Below, piece after piece: positions 8,128-17,042 of a stretch of 32,879 bases of DNA (position 1 is the stretch's first letter; each line of letters begins with the position of its first letter). The notes beneath the pieces were generated by a model, which was given only the letters and a program-made list of their open reading frames with translations, searched no databases and was not told where the DNA came from. Where the stretch lies: positions 1 through 32,879 of the forward strand of contig JAJRWS010000239.1 of assembly GCA_024276705.1 (NCBI GenBank). The letters are read 5' to 3'. Source of the DNA: Planctomycetota bacterium (lineage in GTDB: Bacteria; Planctomycetota; Planctomycetia; Pirellulales; Lacipirellulaceae). A program made the translations under genes and the position numbers.

Positions 8128-9018
8128 ATGAATTGGCAACGTTGGCTTGGTCGAATCGTTCTGGTCGCCTATTTACTCATCAGCCGGGTCGATCACGTGG
8201 TAGCACAGTACGCCGTGGCAGTGGTTTCGTACGAGCAGGGGACGACACCGTCGCTCGAGTGGCCCACCAACGATCCCTACAATCTGGCCGCTGCCGCGAT
8301 CGGACAGCCGGCCCTGCTGACCGGGTCTGAGTTTCCCAATGTCGTCTCGCCGTTCAGCCCGCCTTTTTTACGCGATCAAATCGTTTCGATCGGAGAGGGA
8401 GGCTGGATTACACTGCGTCTGTCCCATTACGTAATTCCTCAAGCCGCTGGACCGGAAATAGGCATTTTTAGCAATGCTGGCCAGGCGGATAAAGCCTGGC
8501 CCAGTGGCCAGGCGCAAACGCCCGCGGTCGCTTTTGGCGCCAAAGAGGCCGCGGTCGAGGTCAGCAATAATGGTAACGATTGGACAAGCCTTGGGAATAT
8601 ATTGTTCGACCTGCCGACCAATGCGTACACCGACTTGACCGATCCCTATGCGCCCACCGCGGGCAACGTACAGGCCGATTTTCAACAACCTTTTTCCGGC
8701 ACCTTGAGCGATTTCGACGGTTTGCCCTATGCGGATGCCAGTGCGCCCGACATGCTCGATCTGTTGGCCGGTTCGGGAGGTGGGACATGGCTCGACCTGT
8801 CCGATACGGGATTGTCTCAGGTTGGGTACATTCGTTTCCAGATGGCGGATGATGGCGATACCGGCACAAGCTTGAATTTCGAATTGGATGCTGTTTCGAT
8901 AGCCCGCTCTGCCATGGGCGAGGCTACCGTCCCGGAGCCGTCCGCAATCGTTTTGGCAACCGTTGCCGGAATGATATGGTGCTCCCGCCGGCGATTTCTT
9001 CCGTTGAGCCTTGAGTAA
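8128..9018 (+). CDS. secreted protein with PEP-CTERM-type sorting signal
   Basis: A 296-residue protein. ATG 8128 follows the AAGGAAAAG ribosome binding site. An N-terminal signal peptide is visible (about residues 8-28, ending HVVAQ). The mature part has VVSYEQGTTPSLEW, IVSIGEGGWITLRLSHYV, GPEIGIFSNAG and AAVEVSNNGNDWTSLG. These suggest a beta-sandwich surface domain of the kind that begins with an all-beta strand set and an IxVFxNAG-like motif. The C-terminus VPEPSAIVLATVAGMIW followed by CSRRR is a standard PEP-CTERM tail: VPEP, hydrophobic helix, basic end. It would be processed by an exosortase and delivered to the outer surface. It is the third gene after the riboswitch, 78 bp from the second. 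The ligand is unknown; cobalamin or a corrinoid is my inference from regulation alone. Confidence 0.83.
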   Translation: MNWQRWLGRIVLVAYLLISRVDHVVAQYAVAVVSYEQGTTPSLEWPTNDPYNLAAAAIGQPALLTGSEFPNVVSPFSPPFLRDQIVSIGEGGWITLRLSHYVIPQAAGPEIGIFSNAGQADKAWPSGQAQTPAVAFGAKEAAVEVSNNGNDWTSLGNILFDLPTNAYTDLTDPYAPTAGNVQADFQQPFSGTLSDFDGLPYADASAPDMLDLLAGSGGGTWLDLSDTGLSQVGYIRFQMADDGDTGTSLNFELDAVSIARSAMGEATVPEPSAIVLATVAGMIWCSRRRFLPLSLE

Positions 9019-9027
9019 CCGCCAAAC

Positions 9028-9741
9028 ATGGACAATCACGAAGGTTCCACACCAAATGCAGCACACCAGCATAACGCCCAAGCCTGGGACCGACTGACCG
9101 GCCAGGAGGTGGAGCTTGCCCGGCCGGCCCAGGAAGCCGACTTTCGTGCTCCTCTCGCGGCGGTTGACCAGGATGGCTGGCTGGGAGATTCCATCCGTGG
9201 CCAGCGGGTGCTCTGCCTGGCCGCGGGTGGTGGCCGTCAGAGTGCGCTGTGCGCAGCCGCCGGGGCCCAGGTGACGGTGGTCGATATCAGCGGCGCGATG
9301 CTTGCTCTCGACCGAGTGGTGGCAGCACGGCGGAATTTGGAGATCCGTACGGTACAGGCCTCGATGGACCACCTGCCGATGTTGGAATCCGTCGCGTTCG
9401 ATCTGGTAATCCAGCCGGTAAGCACTTGTTACGTGCCCGACGTGCAACCGGTGTTTCGCGAGGTGGCTCGGGTCTTACGCGCGGGTGGACTCTACATCAG
9501 CCAGCACAAGACACCCACCAGCCTGCAAACGACGCTCATGCCGGGGCAGGGTGCGCCGGAAGAGGGTAGCCTCGGACAGGTCGCTTACCGTCTGGCCGAG
9601 CCCTACTACTGCCATGGCCCGATGCCTGAGGTGGACGCTTGTCGGCTGCGCGAGGCGGGCACGCTGGAGTTCCTGCATCGCTGGGAGGAACTGGTGGGCG
9701 GGATTTGCCGGGCCGGATTTGTGGTGGAAGATCTGCTGTAG
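9028..9741 (+). CDS. class I SAM-dependent methyltransferase
   Basis: A 237-residue cytoplasmic protein starting nine bases after the PEP-CTERM gene, so it is probably the last gene of the riboswitch operon. Motif I appears as VLCLAAGGGRQSALCAAAGA (about residues 61-80). The acidic end of the next strand is VTVVDIS, and the motif-II region is AFDLVIQPVSTCYV. The post-I segment RVLRAGGLYISQHKTP is typical of the UbiE/Methyltransf_11 type. The C-terminus (FLHRWEELVGGICRAGFVVEDL) matches small-molecule methyltransferases rather than the CobI/CbiL precorrin enzymes, which have a different fold. It could act in corrinoid modification or be an unrelated passenger. The substrate is unknown. Confidence 0.8.
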   Translation: MDNHEGSTPNAAHQHNAQAWDRLTGQEVELARPAQEADFRAPLAAVDQDGWLGDSIRGQRVLCLAAGGGRQSALCAAAGAQVTVVDISGAMLALDRVVAARRNLEIRTVQASMDHLPMLESVAFDLVIQPVSTCYVPDVQPVFREVARVLRAGGLYISQHKTPTSLQTTLMPGQGAPEEGSLGQVAYRLAEPYYCHGPMPEVDACRLREAGTLEFLHRWEELVGGICRAGFVVEDLL

Positions 9742-9866
9742 CCGATGCACGCGGACCGGACAGCTGCCAGCGGTTCTTTCGGTCACCGGGCTACCTATGT
9801 TGCCCCGTACGTGCGAATCAAAGCGCGGCGCAGCGGGGAAGGGGTGTGGAAGGGTTAGCGGCGAAC

Positions 9867-10700
9867 TTAAACCCGTGTTCCAAGTGCTCCATCGAGTCGG
9901 CGCACGACGTACCAGAGTGCCAGGTAGATCGCTGGGATTGATGAGATCAGGCCCACGGTTCCGAGGCCGAGGCTTCCTCGTACCAGCAGTATCAAGGCTG
10001 AGACTGCCAGCACACAGCCGCTGCGCAGCGGCCACGACCCAGGGCCCCCTAGCAGGAGGACCATCAGCAGAGGAACGGTAACGGCCCTGATGAGCCAACT
10101 CCACGGGTAAGGGACCAGGTTGGCATGATGCATGGCAAACGCCCACAGGGCCACGATACAAGTCCAGCCGAACAATTCGACCAATGAAAATTGCCATGGG
10201 CGCGATGGCTCTGGCGTCTCCTCGTTGCCCTTATTCTCGTCGCTCGGGGAATCCGTGATGTTTCCAGCTTGATTCAAAATTCGCAAATCGGTGTTATTGC
10301 CATCCGCATCACGAGAGCGCCAACCGGGCAACCATCCGAGTAGCCAAAGTACCAGCGTAACAGCCCAAATCACGAGCGTGGGAGCGAAAAAGTAGAGTAC
10401 CACTTCCTGTCGCGAGAGCCCAAACAGCATCGCGGACAGAAATGCCAGATAGACGGCGGCCGTGAGCACGGCTCCGCGAGTCAAGCGAAAAATCGGACTG
10501 ATCGCGGCCCAGATAGCTGCCAGACTCAACTGGGCTGGCACACCAATACTGAGAATCCACTTGCAAACGTAGATATCCACTTCCTGGTAAGAAAATGTGT
10601 GCCTGGCAAGAAACAGCAGCGGCAAGACCATCACCAGGTCGACACAGATTGTTGCGGAAAGCAATAACCAGGTGAGCGGTCGATCGCGAAATCCGTGCAT
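9867..10700 (-). CDS. multi-pass membrane protein, function unknown
   Basis: A 277-residue protein starting at ATG 10700 on the minus strand. Several hydrophobic segments are visible: WLLLSATICVDLVMVLPLLF near residue 10, then helices around 50, 80, 105, 185, 210, 235 and 255. A hydrophilic, acidic linker of ~40 residues (about 130-170) divides it into two bundles. The second bundle starts with PWQFSLVELFGWTCIVALWA. This resembles the (Q)FSL-x-x-L segment followed by a helix that begins many uncharacterised planctomycete membrane proteins. No catalytic motif is seen. It converges on the methyltransferase gene with a 125-bp gap. Confidence 0.68.
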   Translation of the reverse strand: MHGFRDRPLTWLLLSATICVDLVMVLPLLFLARHTFSYQEVDIYVCKWILSIGVPAQLSLAAIWAAISPIFRLTRGAVLTAAVYLAFLSAMLFGLSRQEVVLYFFAPTLVIWAVTLVLWLLGWLPGWRSRDADGNNTDLRILNQAGNITDSPSDENKGNEETPEPSRPWQFSLVELFGWTCIVALWAFAMHHANLVPYPWSWLIRAVTVPLLMVLLLGGPGSWPLRSGCVLAVSALILLVRGSLGLGTVGLISSIPAIYLALWYVVRRLDGALGTRV

Positions 10701-10821
10701 GCTGAAAATCTCTCGCTATGGCCGTAACAGGTGCCGAACAGCCCATCATGGTACGCCTGCCGGCCGCTTGCCGGAACATCAATACAAGGCGGCATTTACG
10801 CAGCTTGCCCTGTTTGCCCCA

Positions 10822-10844
10822 AAAAAGGGGAGCCTCCCCTTTTT
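10822..10844. terminator. hairpin flanked by A-run and T-run (bidirectional terminator-like)
   Basis: AAAAAGGGGA pairs with TCCCCTTTTT around a three-base loop. The shape is that of a bidirectional rho-independent terminator. However, both neighbouring genes are transcribed away from it, so it would stop transcripts of neither. It may be a relic or may insulate the two promoters. Confidence 0.5.
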
Positions 10845-10898
10845 ATCTCCAGAATGGTACCCTGAACCCGAGCAAGGAATTTATCATTAGTCATTTAA

Positions 10899-10998
10899 CA
10901 ATAGTCATTTGCCATTGAGAAAAGAAGGAACCGAATCCACGACGAATCATCGGTCCTTGTAACCAATTACCAATGACAATTGGCAAATAACTATTGAC
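10899..10998. repeat. AT-rich heptad-like repeats with inverted arms
   Basis: CAATAGTCATTTGCCATT on the left is mirrored by AATTGGCAAATAACTATTG on the right. Between and around them are variants of CAATGAC/GTCATTT spaced by about seven bases. The texture recalls short tandemly repeated repetitive (STRR) sequences of filamentous cyanobacteria. The base composition is far more AT-rich than the surrounding genes. Confidence 0.55.
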
Positions 10999-11131
10999 AA
11001 TTGATAGGTTCCCGCCACCCGCCACCCAATTTCCCCACAAGCATTTGAAAAACAGTCCTCCAGTAACACAACCACGCCCTTCGTACCTCAGGGACGTGCC
11101 ACACAAAGGGCTCGTTCCCCGACACCTTTTT

Positions 11132-11156
11132 CCCTGAACCCTGAACCCTGAACCCT
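11132..11156 (+). repeat. CCCTGAA heptamer repeated three times
   Basis: Three perfect CCCTGAA units and a partial fourth end two bases before the ATG of the shikimate dehydrogenase-like gene. They occupy the place where a ribosome binding site would be, and none is visible. Confidence 0.8.
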
Positions 11157-11158
11157 CC

Positions 11159-12010
11159 ATGACCGCTCAGCCACAGCAAGATGTATGTTGTTTGATGGGG
11201 ATGCCCGTGGCGGGCAATCCGACGCATTACATGCTGGAAAAAGCTTTTGCGGCCGCCCGAGTCGATTGGCGGTTCTTGACGTTCGAAGTTTCGCCACGCG
11301 ATTTCGAGGGCGCTTTGCGTGGCGTGCGAATTTTTGGCTTCCGTGGTATCTTGCTCGCCCCCCCACACCGAGCCACGGTCATGCCTTACCTGGAAGAAGT
11401 CTCCAAGGCCGCTCGACTCAGTGGACAGATCAACTGCATCGCCCAGGTCGGAGGCCGATTGCATGGGACCAATACCGAGGGAATCGCACTGCGACAACTG
11501 ATTAAGCCGGTCTTGTCCATCGCCGATGCACGGGTCACCTTGGTGGGTGCCGGGCGGCTGGCTCGATCCATCGCTGCGGAGCTTGCTTTGGCAGGGGCGG
11601 GCGAGTTGGTCTTTGCCTGCCGGCAGCCCGATCGCCTTGGCCCGCTCATCGCCGAGTTGCTGGAGCAGACGCCCCTGTCGGCCTGTCATGCCCAGTCGCT
11701 GGAGGAACCGTTTGAGGTTCCGGAAAATTGCCAACTCTTAATCAACGCCACCCCGGTAGGTCGTCACCATCCCGAGGAACCACTGCCGGTCAGCCTGGCC
11801 CAGTTGTCCCCCGAAACGGTGGTGGCGGATGTCGTTTATAACCCGCCAGGCACCTGGTTGATGCGCGAGGCGGCTCAGCGAGATTGCCCCACAGTTGACG
11901 GACTGACTCTTTATATCGAACAGACGGCGTTGGCCTTTGAAACCTGGACCGCCGCCGATGCCGATCGAACCGTGATGCGCGAAGCGGTCGAGGAATTTTT
12001 AGTACTGTAG
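11159..12010 (+). CDS. shikimate dehydrogenase-like protein with altered active site
   Basis: A 283-residue AroE-fold protein. The NADP-binding half is normal: VTLVGAGRLARSIAAELALAG, then LLINATPVG, then DVVYNPPGTWLM and DGLTLYIEQTALAFETWT. The shikimate-binding half is not. The usual HSxSP near the N-terminus is replaced by GNPTHY. The catalytic Lys of NVTxPxK becomes Arg in LLAPPHR (R71). The catalytic Asp of NTDG becomes Glu in GTNTEG (E107). From established AroE chemistry the Lys/Asp pair is essential, so ordinary shikimate dehydrogenation is doubtful. It may be a quinate/shikimate-type relative with another substrate, or a regulatory homologue. The ATG directly follows heptamer repeats and has no visible ribosome binding site. 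bioD follows after 67 bp. Confidence 0.8.
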   Translation: MTAQPQQDVCCLMGMPVAGNPTHYMLEKAFAAARVDWRFLTFEVSPRDFEGALRGVRIFGFRGILLAPPHRATVMPYLEEVSKAARLSGQINCIAQVGGRLHGTNTEGIALRQLIKPVLSIADARVTLVGAGRLARSIAAELALAGAGELVFACRQPDRLGPLIAELLEQTPLSACHAQSLEEPFEVPENCQLLINATPVGRHHPEEPLPVSLAQLSPETVVADVVYNPPGTWLMREAAQRDCPTVDGLTLYIEQTALAFETWTAADADRTVMREAVEEFLVL

Positions 12011-12065
12011 CGGCCGGCCAGAAACCATTTCCTCTTTCGCGTAATTCTGGCAGGCGGCGAGATAG

Positions 12066-12761
<696 letters not shown>

Positions 12762-12764
<3 letters not shown>

Positions 12765-12980
12765 GGGACGGCTCATCAATAACTTCGGCATTTCCATGCA
12801 AAATCGCGGCACCCTTCATCCTGGTGAGGAATAGAATGAATGATGTGAGATGTGGGAATCGATGATTTGCAGGGTAGCTCCTCTTGCAGTTCATCGATCA
12901 TCGATCACACTTCAAACATCCGTATGGCGTGCTTCTCCATGGTTATCCCAAAACAGGAAGTTATTTTTGAAGCACTCCTA
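12762..12980 (+). repeat. ~220-bp dispersed repeat, copy A (MITE-like)
   Basis: This segment is about 85-88 percent identical by eye, in its outer and inner thirds, to the reverse complement of 17043-17264. It starts TAAGGGACGGCT and ends GAAGCACTCCTA. The ends are weak inverted repeats (TWAGGGACG versus TTAGGAGTG), with TA at both borders, as expected of a TA-targeting element. Small reading frames inside differ between copies, so it is probably non-coding. The outer TA is part of the bioD stop codon. Confidence 0.82.
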
Positions 12981-12985
12981 ATCGC

Positions 12986-15220
12986 TCACACCGTCACGGC
13001 ATGTGCCGGCAGATCCATTCTCGATTCCGCCAGCCGGGTGTCCAACGTCAGCCGCATCGTTACGCTCCACCGTCCCTGGGCATCGGGAACAACAATCCAG
13101 TGGGGCTGTACGGCTACCGATTGGTGGACCAGCTCGAAGCCCCCTTCCGACTGGCTGACCGTTTCGACCGGGTAGGCCCAAAGGCCCGCGGGCCGATCGA
13201 ATTGCAGACCGACCTTGATTCCCAACCATTCGTCCAGCAGATGGATTCCGGTGGTATCGACCAGGTCGAGGTGCGTACCGAGCTGGCCCAAGGACTGGCC
13301 ATGGAGATCCTGGAAATAGCGATCGTCGGCGCCACCGGGTAAGCCTGAAAAATTCAGCTCCGGGGCAAAATGCAAGGTGATGTCCGTGGGAATTTCTTCC
13401 AGCAGGTAAGCGATTTCCAGCATGGTACTGGCAGCTTCTTCCGAACTTTCCGCAGACGCGCTGAGTGTGATCCCCTTGGTAATGTGCAAAGGTCGGTCCG
13501 CTACCTGGCCATGCCGCGATAGTTGCAACTGGGCACGGTCGTCACTGCGCCGCAATCGGGCTTCGTACGTGCCATGCACAAAATCGCCCAACTCCGCCGC
13601 TCGGCCGGCAGCAATTTGTTCCGCCGTGGCATCCGATGCAACGAAATGGTCGACCAGGCTGTGGCGATCCCACGCATCGTACCCCAGCCGCTCATCCAGG
13701 CCCTCCTGTTTGAAGATCACCCGGTCATGGATGCTGGCGACGCCATCCCCATCCGGTGTAGGCCCTTCGAGCACCTTGCGGTGATAGGCCTCGGGGCGAC
13801 GGGCCAGGGTCGCCAGTAAATTATGGCAGATGCTCTTCACGTCCAGTTCGTAAATCTGTCCACCGGCAACGGGTGAAACCAGCACCAACAAGCGATTGTT
13901 GGCCAATTTGGCCTCTTTGCGGCCATCCAGGTTATAGTCGCCGGCGACCAATTCCACCCACGGCTGTTCTTCCAGCCGCCACCCGCGACCTGCATGCTGG
14001 TCGAGTAGATTGTCCGCCGCAATGAGATGTTGGTACACGGCATTGCGTAAATGGGGCAAGTAAACGCCACCGAATGCGCCGTGCCAATAGCTGCAATTGC
14101 ATTGCCCCCGATAAAGTTCTTGGCGGGCGTCTTCGAGCAATGCCAGGTCTTCTGGAGAGGCGGAATCCGCATCGCGCTGGCTCGACTCGAGTCGTTCATG
14201 CAAACGCTGACTGATCATCTGCATACGCGCGTACATGATGTCGGTTTCGGGATACTTGATCTTGAAATTTCGCCAGTAGCCGCCCCGGATAAATCGGCAG
14301 GTCGACTCCCACAAACCATGCTCCTGGAGCTGATGGCGGACATCTTCAAATTGATTGATTTTCGCCGAGGGCATCGACCATTCGGTCATTTCCCGGTAGC
14401 TTCCCTCGGGAACGTACACTTTGCCCAACGGGGGTACGCTTTCAATCGCCTCGGTGGGCGTGGTCACTTTGAGCCAATCGCCGCTGGCCTGCAAAAGGTC
14501 GAAAAACTGCCCCAGCCAACCTTCGTCGTAGACGTACGATTTGGTACCTGGCCAGGTACCAAATTTTTCACCATCATCGCCAAACACGATCACGCCGCCC
14601 GGGTGCTTCTGGGAGACCTCGTAAAGATAGTCGATCGTGGCCTGTGCTGGCTGAAACGGCACCAGGTACCGCAATTGTTCACTTCCGGGCAACACCTTGA
14701 GTACCTGGGCGTCATCTTCGGTGACGTAGTAGCCGGCCAATTGGGCATCGGTAAGCCCGGCATTCTTGAAATGGAAGTCGTCGAGAATCGTATATTCCAT
14801 CTCAGCTCGAACCAGATCACTGGTCAGTGACTGTTCCCAGACCCGTTCGGGCATCCACATGCCCCGAATGGTCGCCCCCAAACGGTGCTCGAGCCAACGG
14901 GTGTAGCTGGAAATTTGCCCCACTCGATCACGGGCTGAAATCATCGGCAAAATGGGCTCATAGAACGGACCTCCCAGAATTTCAATCCGTCCCGAAGCTA
15001 CCAGGCCTGCCAGCCGGTCGACATATTCGGGATGATGCGATTCCAGCCACTCCATCAGTGACCCACTCGTATGCAGGGCAATCCGCAATCGTTCGTATTG
15101 CTCGAATACGTCGAGGAACGGCCGATAGCTGTCTTGGTACGCCTGTTCGAATACCCCATCAAAATTACCGATAGGTTGATGGTTGTGAATGGCCAGAATG
15201 AGTCGGAGTGGCTGGTTCAT
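12986..15220 (-). CDS. GH57 family 4-alpha-glucanotransferase / alpha-amylase
   Basis: A 744-residue enzyme acting on alpha-1,4-glucans, probably transferring maltooligosaccharide units during glycogen or starch turnover. It has GH57 signatures: AIHNHQPIGNF (about residues 10-20), GPFYEPILPMI (about 84-94), the nucleophile E125 in MWMPERVWE and the acid/base D215/D216 in FGDDGEKFG. The positions match the Thermococcus litoralis 4-alpha-glucanotransferase (E123, D214) remarkably well. The C-terminal half matches the DUF1925/DUF1926 beta-sandwich domains of that enzyme (WHGAFGGVYLPHLRN, VELVAGDYNLDGRKEAKL). No signal peptide is seen, so it is cytoplasmic. It lies 275 bp downstream of glgA on the same strand and probably works with it. 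Its 3' end is five bases from repeat copy A. Confidence 0.9.
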   Translation of the reverse strand: MNQPLRLILAIHNHQPIGNFDGVFEQAYQDSYRPFLDVFEQYERLRIALHTSGSLMEWLESHHPEYVDRLAGLVASGRIEILGGPFYEPILPMISARDRVGQISSYTRWLEHRLGATIRGMWMPERVWEQSLTSDLVRAEMEYTILDDFHFKNAGLTDAQLAGYYVTEDDAQVLKVLPGSEQLRYLVPFQPAQATIDYLYEVSQKHPGGVIVFGDDGEKFGTWPGTKSYVYDEGWLGQFFDLLQASGDWLKVTTPTEAIESVPPLGKVYVPEGSYREMTEWSMPSAKINQFEDVRHQLQEHGLWESTCRFIRGGYWRNFKIKYPETDIMYARMQMISQRLHERLESSQRDADSASPEDLALLEDARQELYRGQCNCSYWHGAFGGVYLPHLRNAVYQHLIAADNLLDQHAGRGWRLEEQPWVELVAGDYNLDGRKEAKLANNRLLVLVSPVAGGQIYELDVKSICHNLLATLARRPEAYHRKVLEGPTPDGDGVASIHDRVIFKQEGLDERLGYDAWDRHSLVDHFVASDATAEQIAAGRAAELGDFVHGTYEARLRRSDDRAQLQLSRHGQVADRPLHITKGITLSASAESSEEAASTMLEIAYLLEEIPTDITLHFAPELNFSGLPGGADDRYFQDLHGQSLGQLGTHLDLVDTTGIHLLDEWLGIKVGLQFDRPAGLWAYPVETVSQSEGGFELVHQSVAVQPHWIVVPDAQGRWSVTMRLTLDTRLAESRMDLPAHAVTV

Positions 15221-15455
15221 GGTCGTTTACGCGTTCTATCGCCGGCTGGCGCGAAATTGAGGAATGAGGCGATGATTTCCCTGCGGGTACGAATCATGCC
15301 TGGGGAAACTTTTCTCAGGTTACCTGCTAGCACGGTTTCAACCAAAGACCGGTTCCTGGTAAAAAGACGTGGAATGACCAAAAAACCGATTTCACAGGCC
15401 CGATAAACGGCACTGCCCTTGATGTCACCGAATTCCCTGCATTCTACTGAATCGG

Positions 15456-15479
15456 CGTGAACATGCCTTCATGTTCACG
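15456..15479. repeat. perfect 10-bp hairpin downstream of glgA
   Basis: CGTGAACATG and CATGTTCACG flank the loop CCTT. It starts 17 bases after the glgA stop. The T-run (TTTTA) lies on the plus side only, so for the minus-strand glgA it lacks the U-tract of a normal terminator. It may act as an mRNA-stabilising hairpin between glgA and the GH57 gene or as a partial attenuator. The rest of the 275-bp gap shows nothing recognisable. Confidence 0.6.
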
Positions 15480-15495
15480 TTTTACCAAGGAAGAA

Positions 15496-17019
15496 TTATT
15501 GCAGCACTCCCTGCCGGGTCCGTTCGAGCGTCTGTTCATACAGCGTAGCATACTGTCGGGCACTTTCCCGCCAGGACCAATCTTGCTGCATGCCTTGGGC
15601 AACCAAACGGTGCCACTCGGCCTTGTCGGCATAGATCCGGCAGGCCCGTTGGATCGTATCCGCCAAGGCCAACGAGGTGTACTCCGTGAAGGCGAATCCG
15701 GTTGCCGTGCCAGCACTCTGAGTTACCTCGTTCAGGTCGACAACCGTGTCCGCCAGACCACCGGTCGATCGAACCACGGGAACCGTACCATATTTGAGGC
15801 TGTAAAGTTGATTCAGCCCACACGGCTCATATTGGCTGGGCATCAGAAAGAGGTCGGCTCCTGCTTCGATGATGTGAGCCAGGCGGTTGGAGAATTCGAG
15901 CCGTACCGCTACCTGATGCGGATGAGCCGTGGCCAATTGGGACAGCACGTGGTGGTATTTTGCTTCGCCAGTTCCCAGTATGACCCATTGGACTTCTGGC
16001 TGTCCAGCCGAGGCAGGCCAGGAAGACCACTTCTGAATCACACGTGCGATCAGGTCGAACCCTTTTTGGTCCGCCAGTCGACCCACGGAGGCTAAAAGGG
16101 GCACTTCTGGCCGAACCGGCAACCCCATTTCCTGTTGTAGGGCCGCCTTGCAGGCTGCTTTGCCTTCGGCGAAATTATCAAGTCCATAAGGTTTGCCAGC
16201 GTAATCGGCCGCATTCAGAAATTCGTCGGTTTCCGGATTCCACTGTTGGTAATCGACCCCGTTGATAATCCCGAACAGATCCTCGCGCCGATGCGTGAGC
16301 GCCCCTTCCAGGCCACAACTGAGAGGTGGGTGCAGAATTTCCCGGGCGTAGGTGGGGCTCACGGTACTCAGGGTATCCGAGAATACGATGCCACTTTTCA
16401 GCAGACTCAGATTTCCATAGAACTCCATCTGCCGCCAGTTGAAATATTTCCAATCGATGCCTGTCAACGCCATATCCCAGTGCCAGAAATTGCCCTGGTG
16501 GGCCAAATTATGGATCGTGAAGAGGGTTGCCAGACTGTCGTAATGAGGCCGCAAGTGTTCCAGGGTGCGAATGTAGGCAGGAATGAGTCCGGTGCACCAA
16601 TCGTGGCAATGGATCAGTTCGGTTTTCAAATCCAGCAACCTTATCGCCTTGAGCGCGGCCTGGCAGAAAAAAGTGAACCGTTCGCAATTGTCTTTGTAGT
16701 CTTCGCCCTCTTCGCCATAGAGTTGCTCGCGGTCGTAATAATCGGCCTGCTCGACCAAGAAGACAGGGACATCCGAGCCAGGCAACCGGCTCTGTAAAAA
16801 ATGCCCTTCCACTTGTTTCTGCCCAATGGGCACCGTGAAACGCACCCCGGTGGAGTCGATCGGCAGGCCGGCGCGAAAAACCTGGCGGAATGCAGGCAAG
16901 AGAATCACTGGCTGATGGCCCCATGGGACCAATTCGCGCGGCAAACTGCCGCAGACATCTCCCAATCCGCCCGTTTTACAAAATGGGACGGCCTCGGAGG
17001 TAGCAAATAGAATGTTCAC
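15496..17019 (-). CDS. glgA: glycogen synthase (ADP-glucose type, GT5)
   Basis: Transfers glucose from ADP-glucose to the growing alpha-1,4-glucan; cytoplasmic. The 507-residue length is normal. The hallmark KTGGLGDVCGSLP lies at about residues 15-27. The GT-B C-terminal domain has VPLLASVGRLADQKGFDLI and DLFLMPSQYEPCGLNQLYS, with the catalytic Glu of the EPCGL motif, then PVVRSTGGLADTV. The start is GTG 17019, giving VNILFATSEAVPF, where the family alignment begins. The frame stays open ~50 codons upstream, but those codons lie in a repeat and are not GlgA-like. Repeat copy B ends 23 bases upstream, so the glgA promoter must lie in or beyond that element. The GH57 gene downstream suggests a glycogen operon. 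Confidence 0.93.
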   Translation of the reverse strand: MNILFATSEAVPFCKTGGLGDVCGSLPRELVPWGHQPVILLPAFRQVFRAGLPIDSTGVRFTVPIGQKQVEGHFLQSRLPGSDVPVFLVEQADYYDREQLYGEEGEDYKDNCERFTFFCQAALKAIRLLDLKTELIHCHDWCTGLIPAYIRTLEHLRPHYDSLATLFTIHNLAHQGNFWHWDMALTGIDWKYFNWRQMEFYGNLSLLKSGIVFSDTLSTVSPTYAREILHPPLSCGLEGALTHRREDLFGIINGVDYQQWNPETDEFLNAADYAGKPYGLDNFAEGKAACKAALQQEMGLPVRPEVPLLASVGRLADQKGFDLIARVIQKWSSWPASAGQPEVQWVILGTGEAKYHHVLSQLATAHPHQVAVRLEFSNRLAHIIEAGADLFLMPSQYEPCGLNQLYSLKYGTVPVVRSTGGLADTVVDLNEVTQSAGTATGFAFTEYTSLALADTIQRACRIYADKAEWHRLVAQGMQQDWSWRESARQYATLYEQTLERTRQGVLQ

Positions 17020-17042
17020 GCCTTGGATCTCCCGGTTCCACC

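Larger units (their letters stand above)
10701..11158. other. 458-bp divergent intergenic region, repeat-rich
   Basis: The gap lies between the membrane protein gene (-) and the shikimate dehydrogenase-like gene (+). It contains an A/T-flanked GC hairpin (10822-10844), an AT-rich stretch of imperfect heptad-like repeats with inverted arms (10899-10998), CCACCCG repeats near 11011 and CCCTGAA heptamers (11132-11156). No gene is supported here. Confidence 0.6.

Noticed and set aside
8368-9447. 359-codon minus-strand frame across the PEP-CTERM and methyltransferase genes
   Set aside because: It overlaps two well-supported plus-strand genes, and its translation has no family features.
12852-13175. 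Small frames inside repeat copies A and B considered as element-encoded proteins
   Set aside because: Frames and stops differ between the two copies, so the conserved unit is DNA or RNA rather than protein.
15456-15479. LexA-type operator in GAACATG...CATGTTC
   Set aside because: The half-site spacing (10 bases between GAAC and GTTC) does not fit the GAAC-N4-GTTC box, and the position downstream of glgA is wrong.
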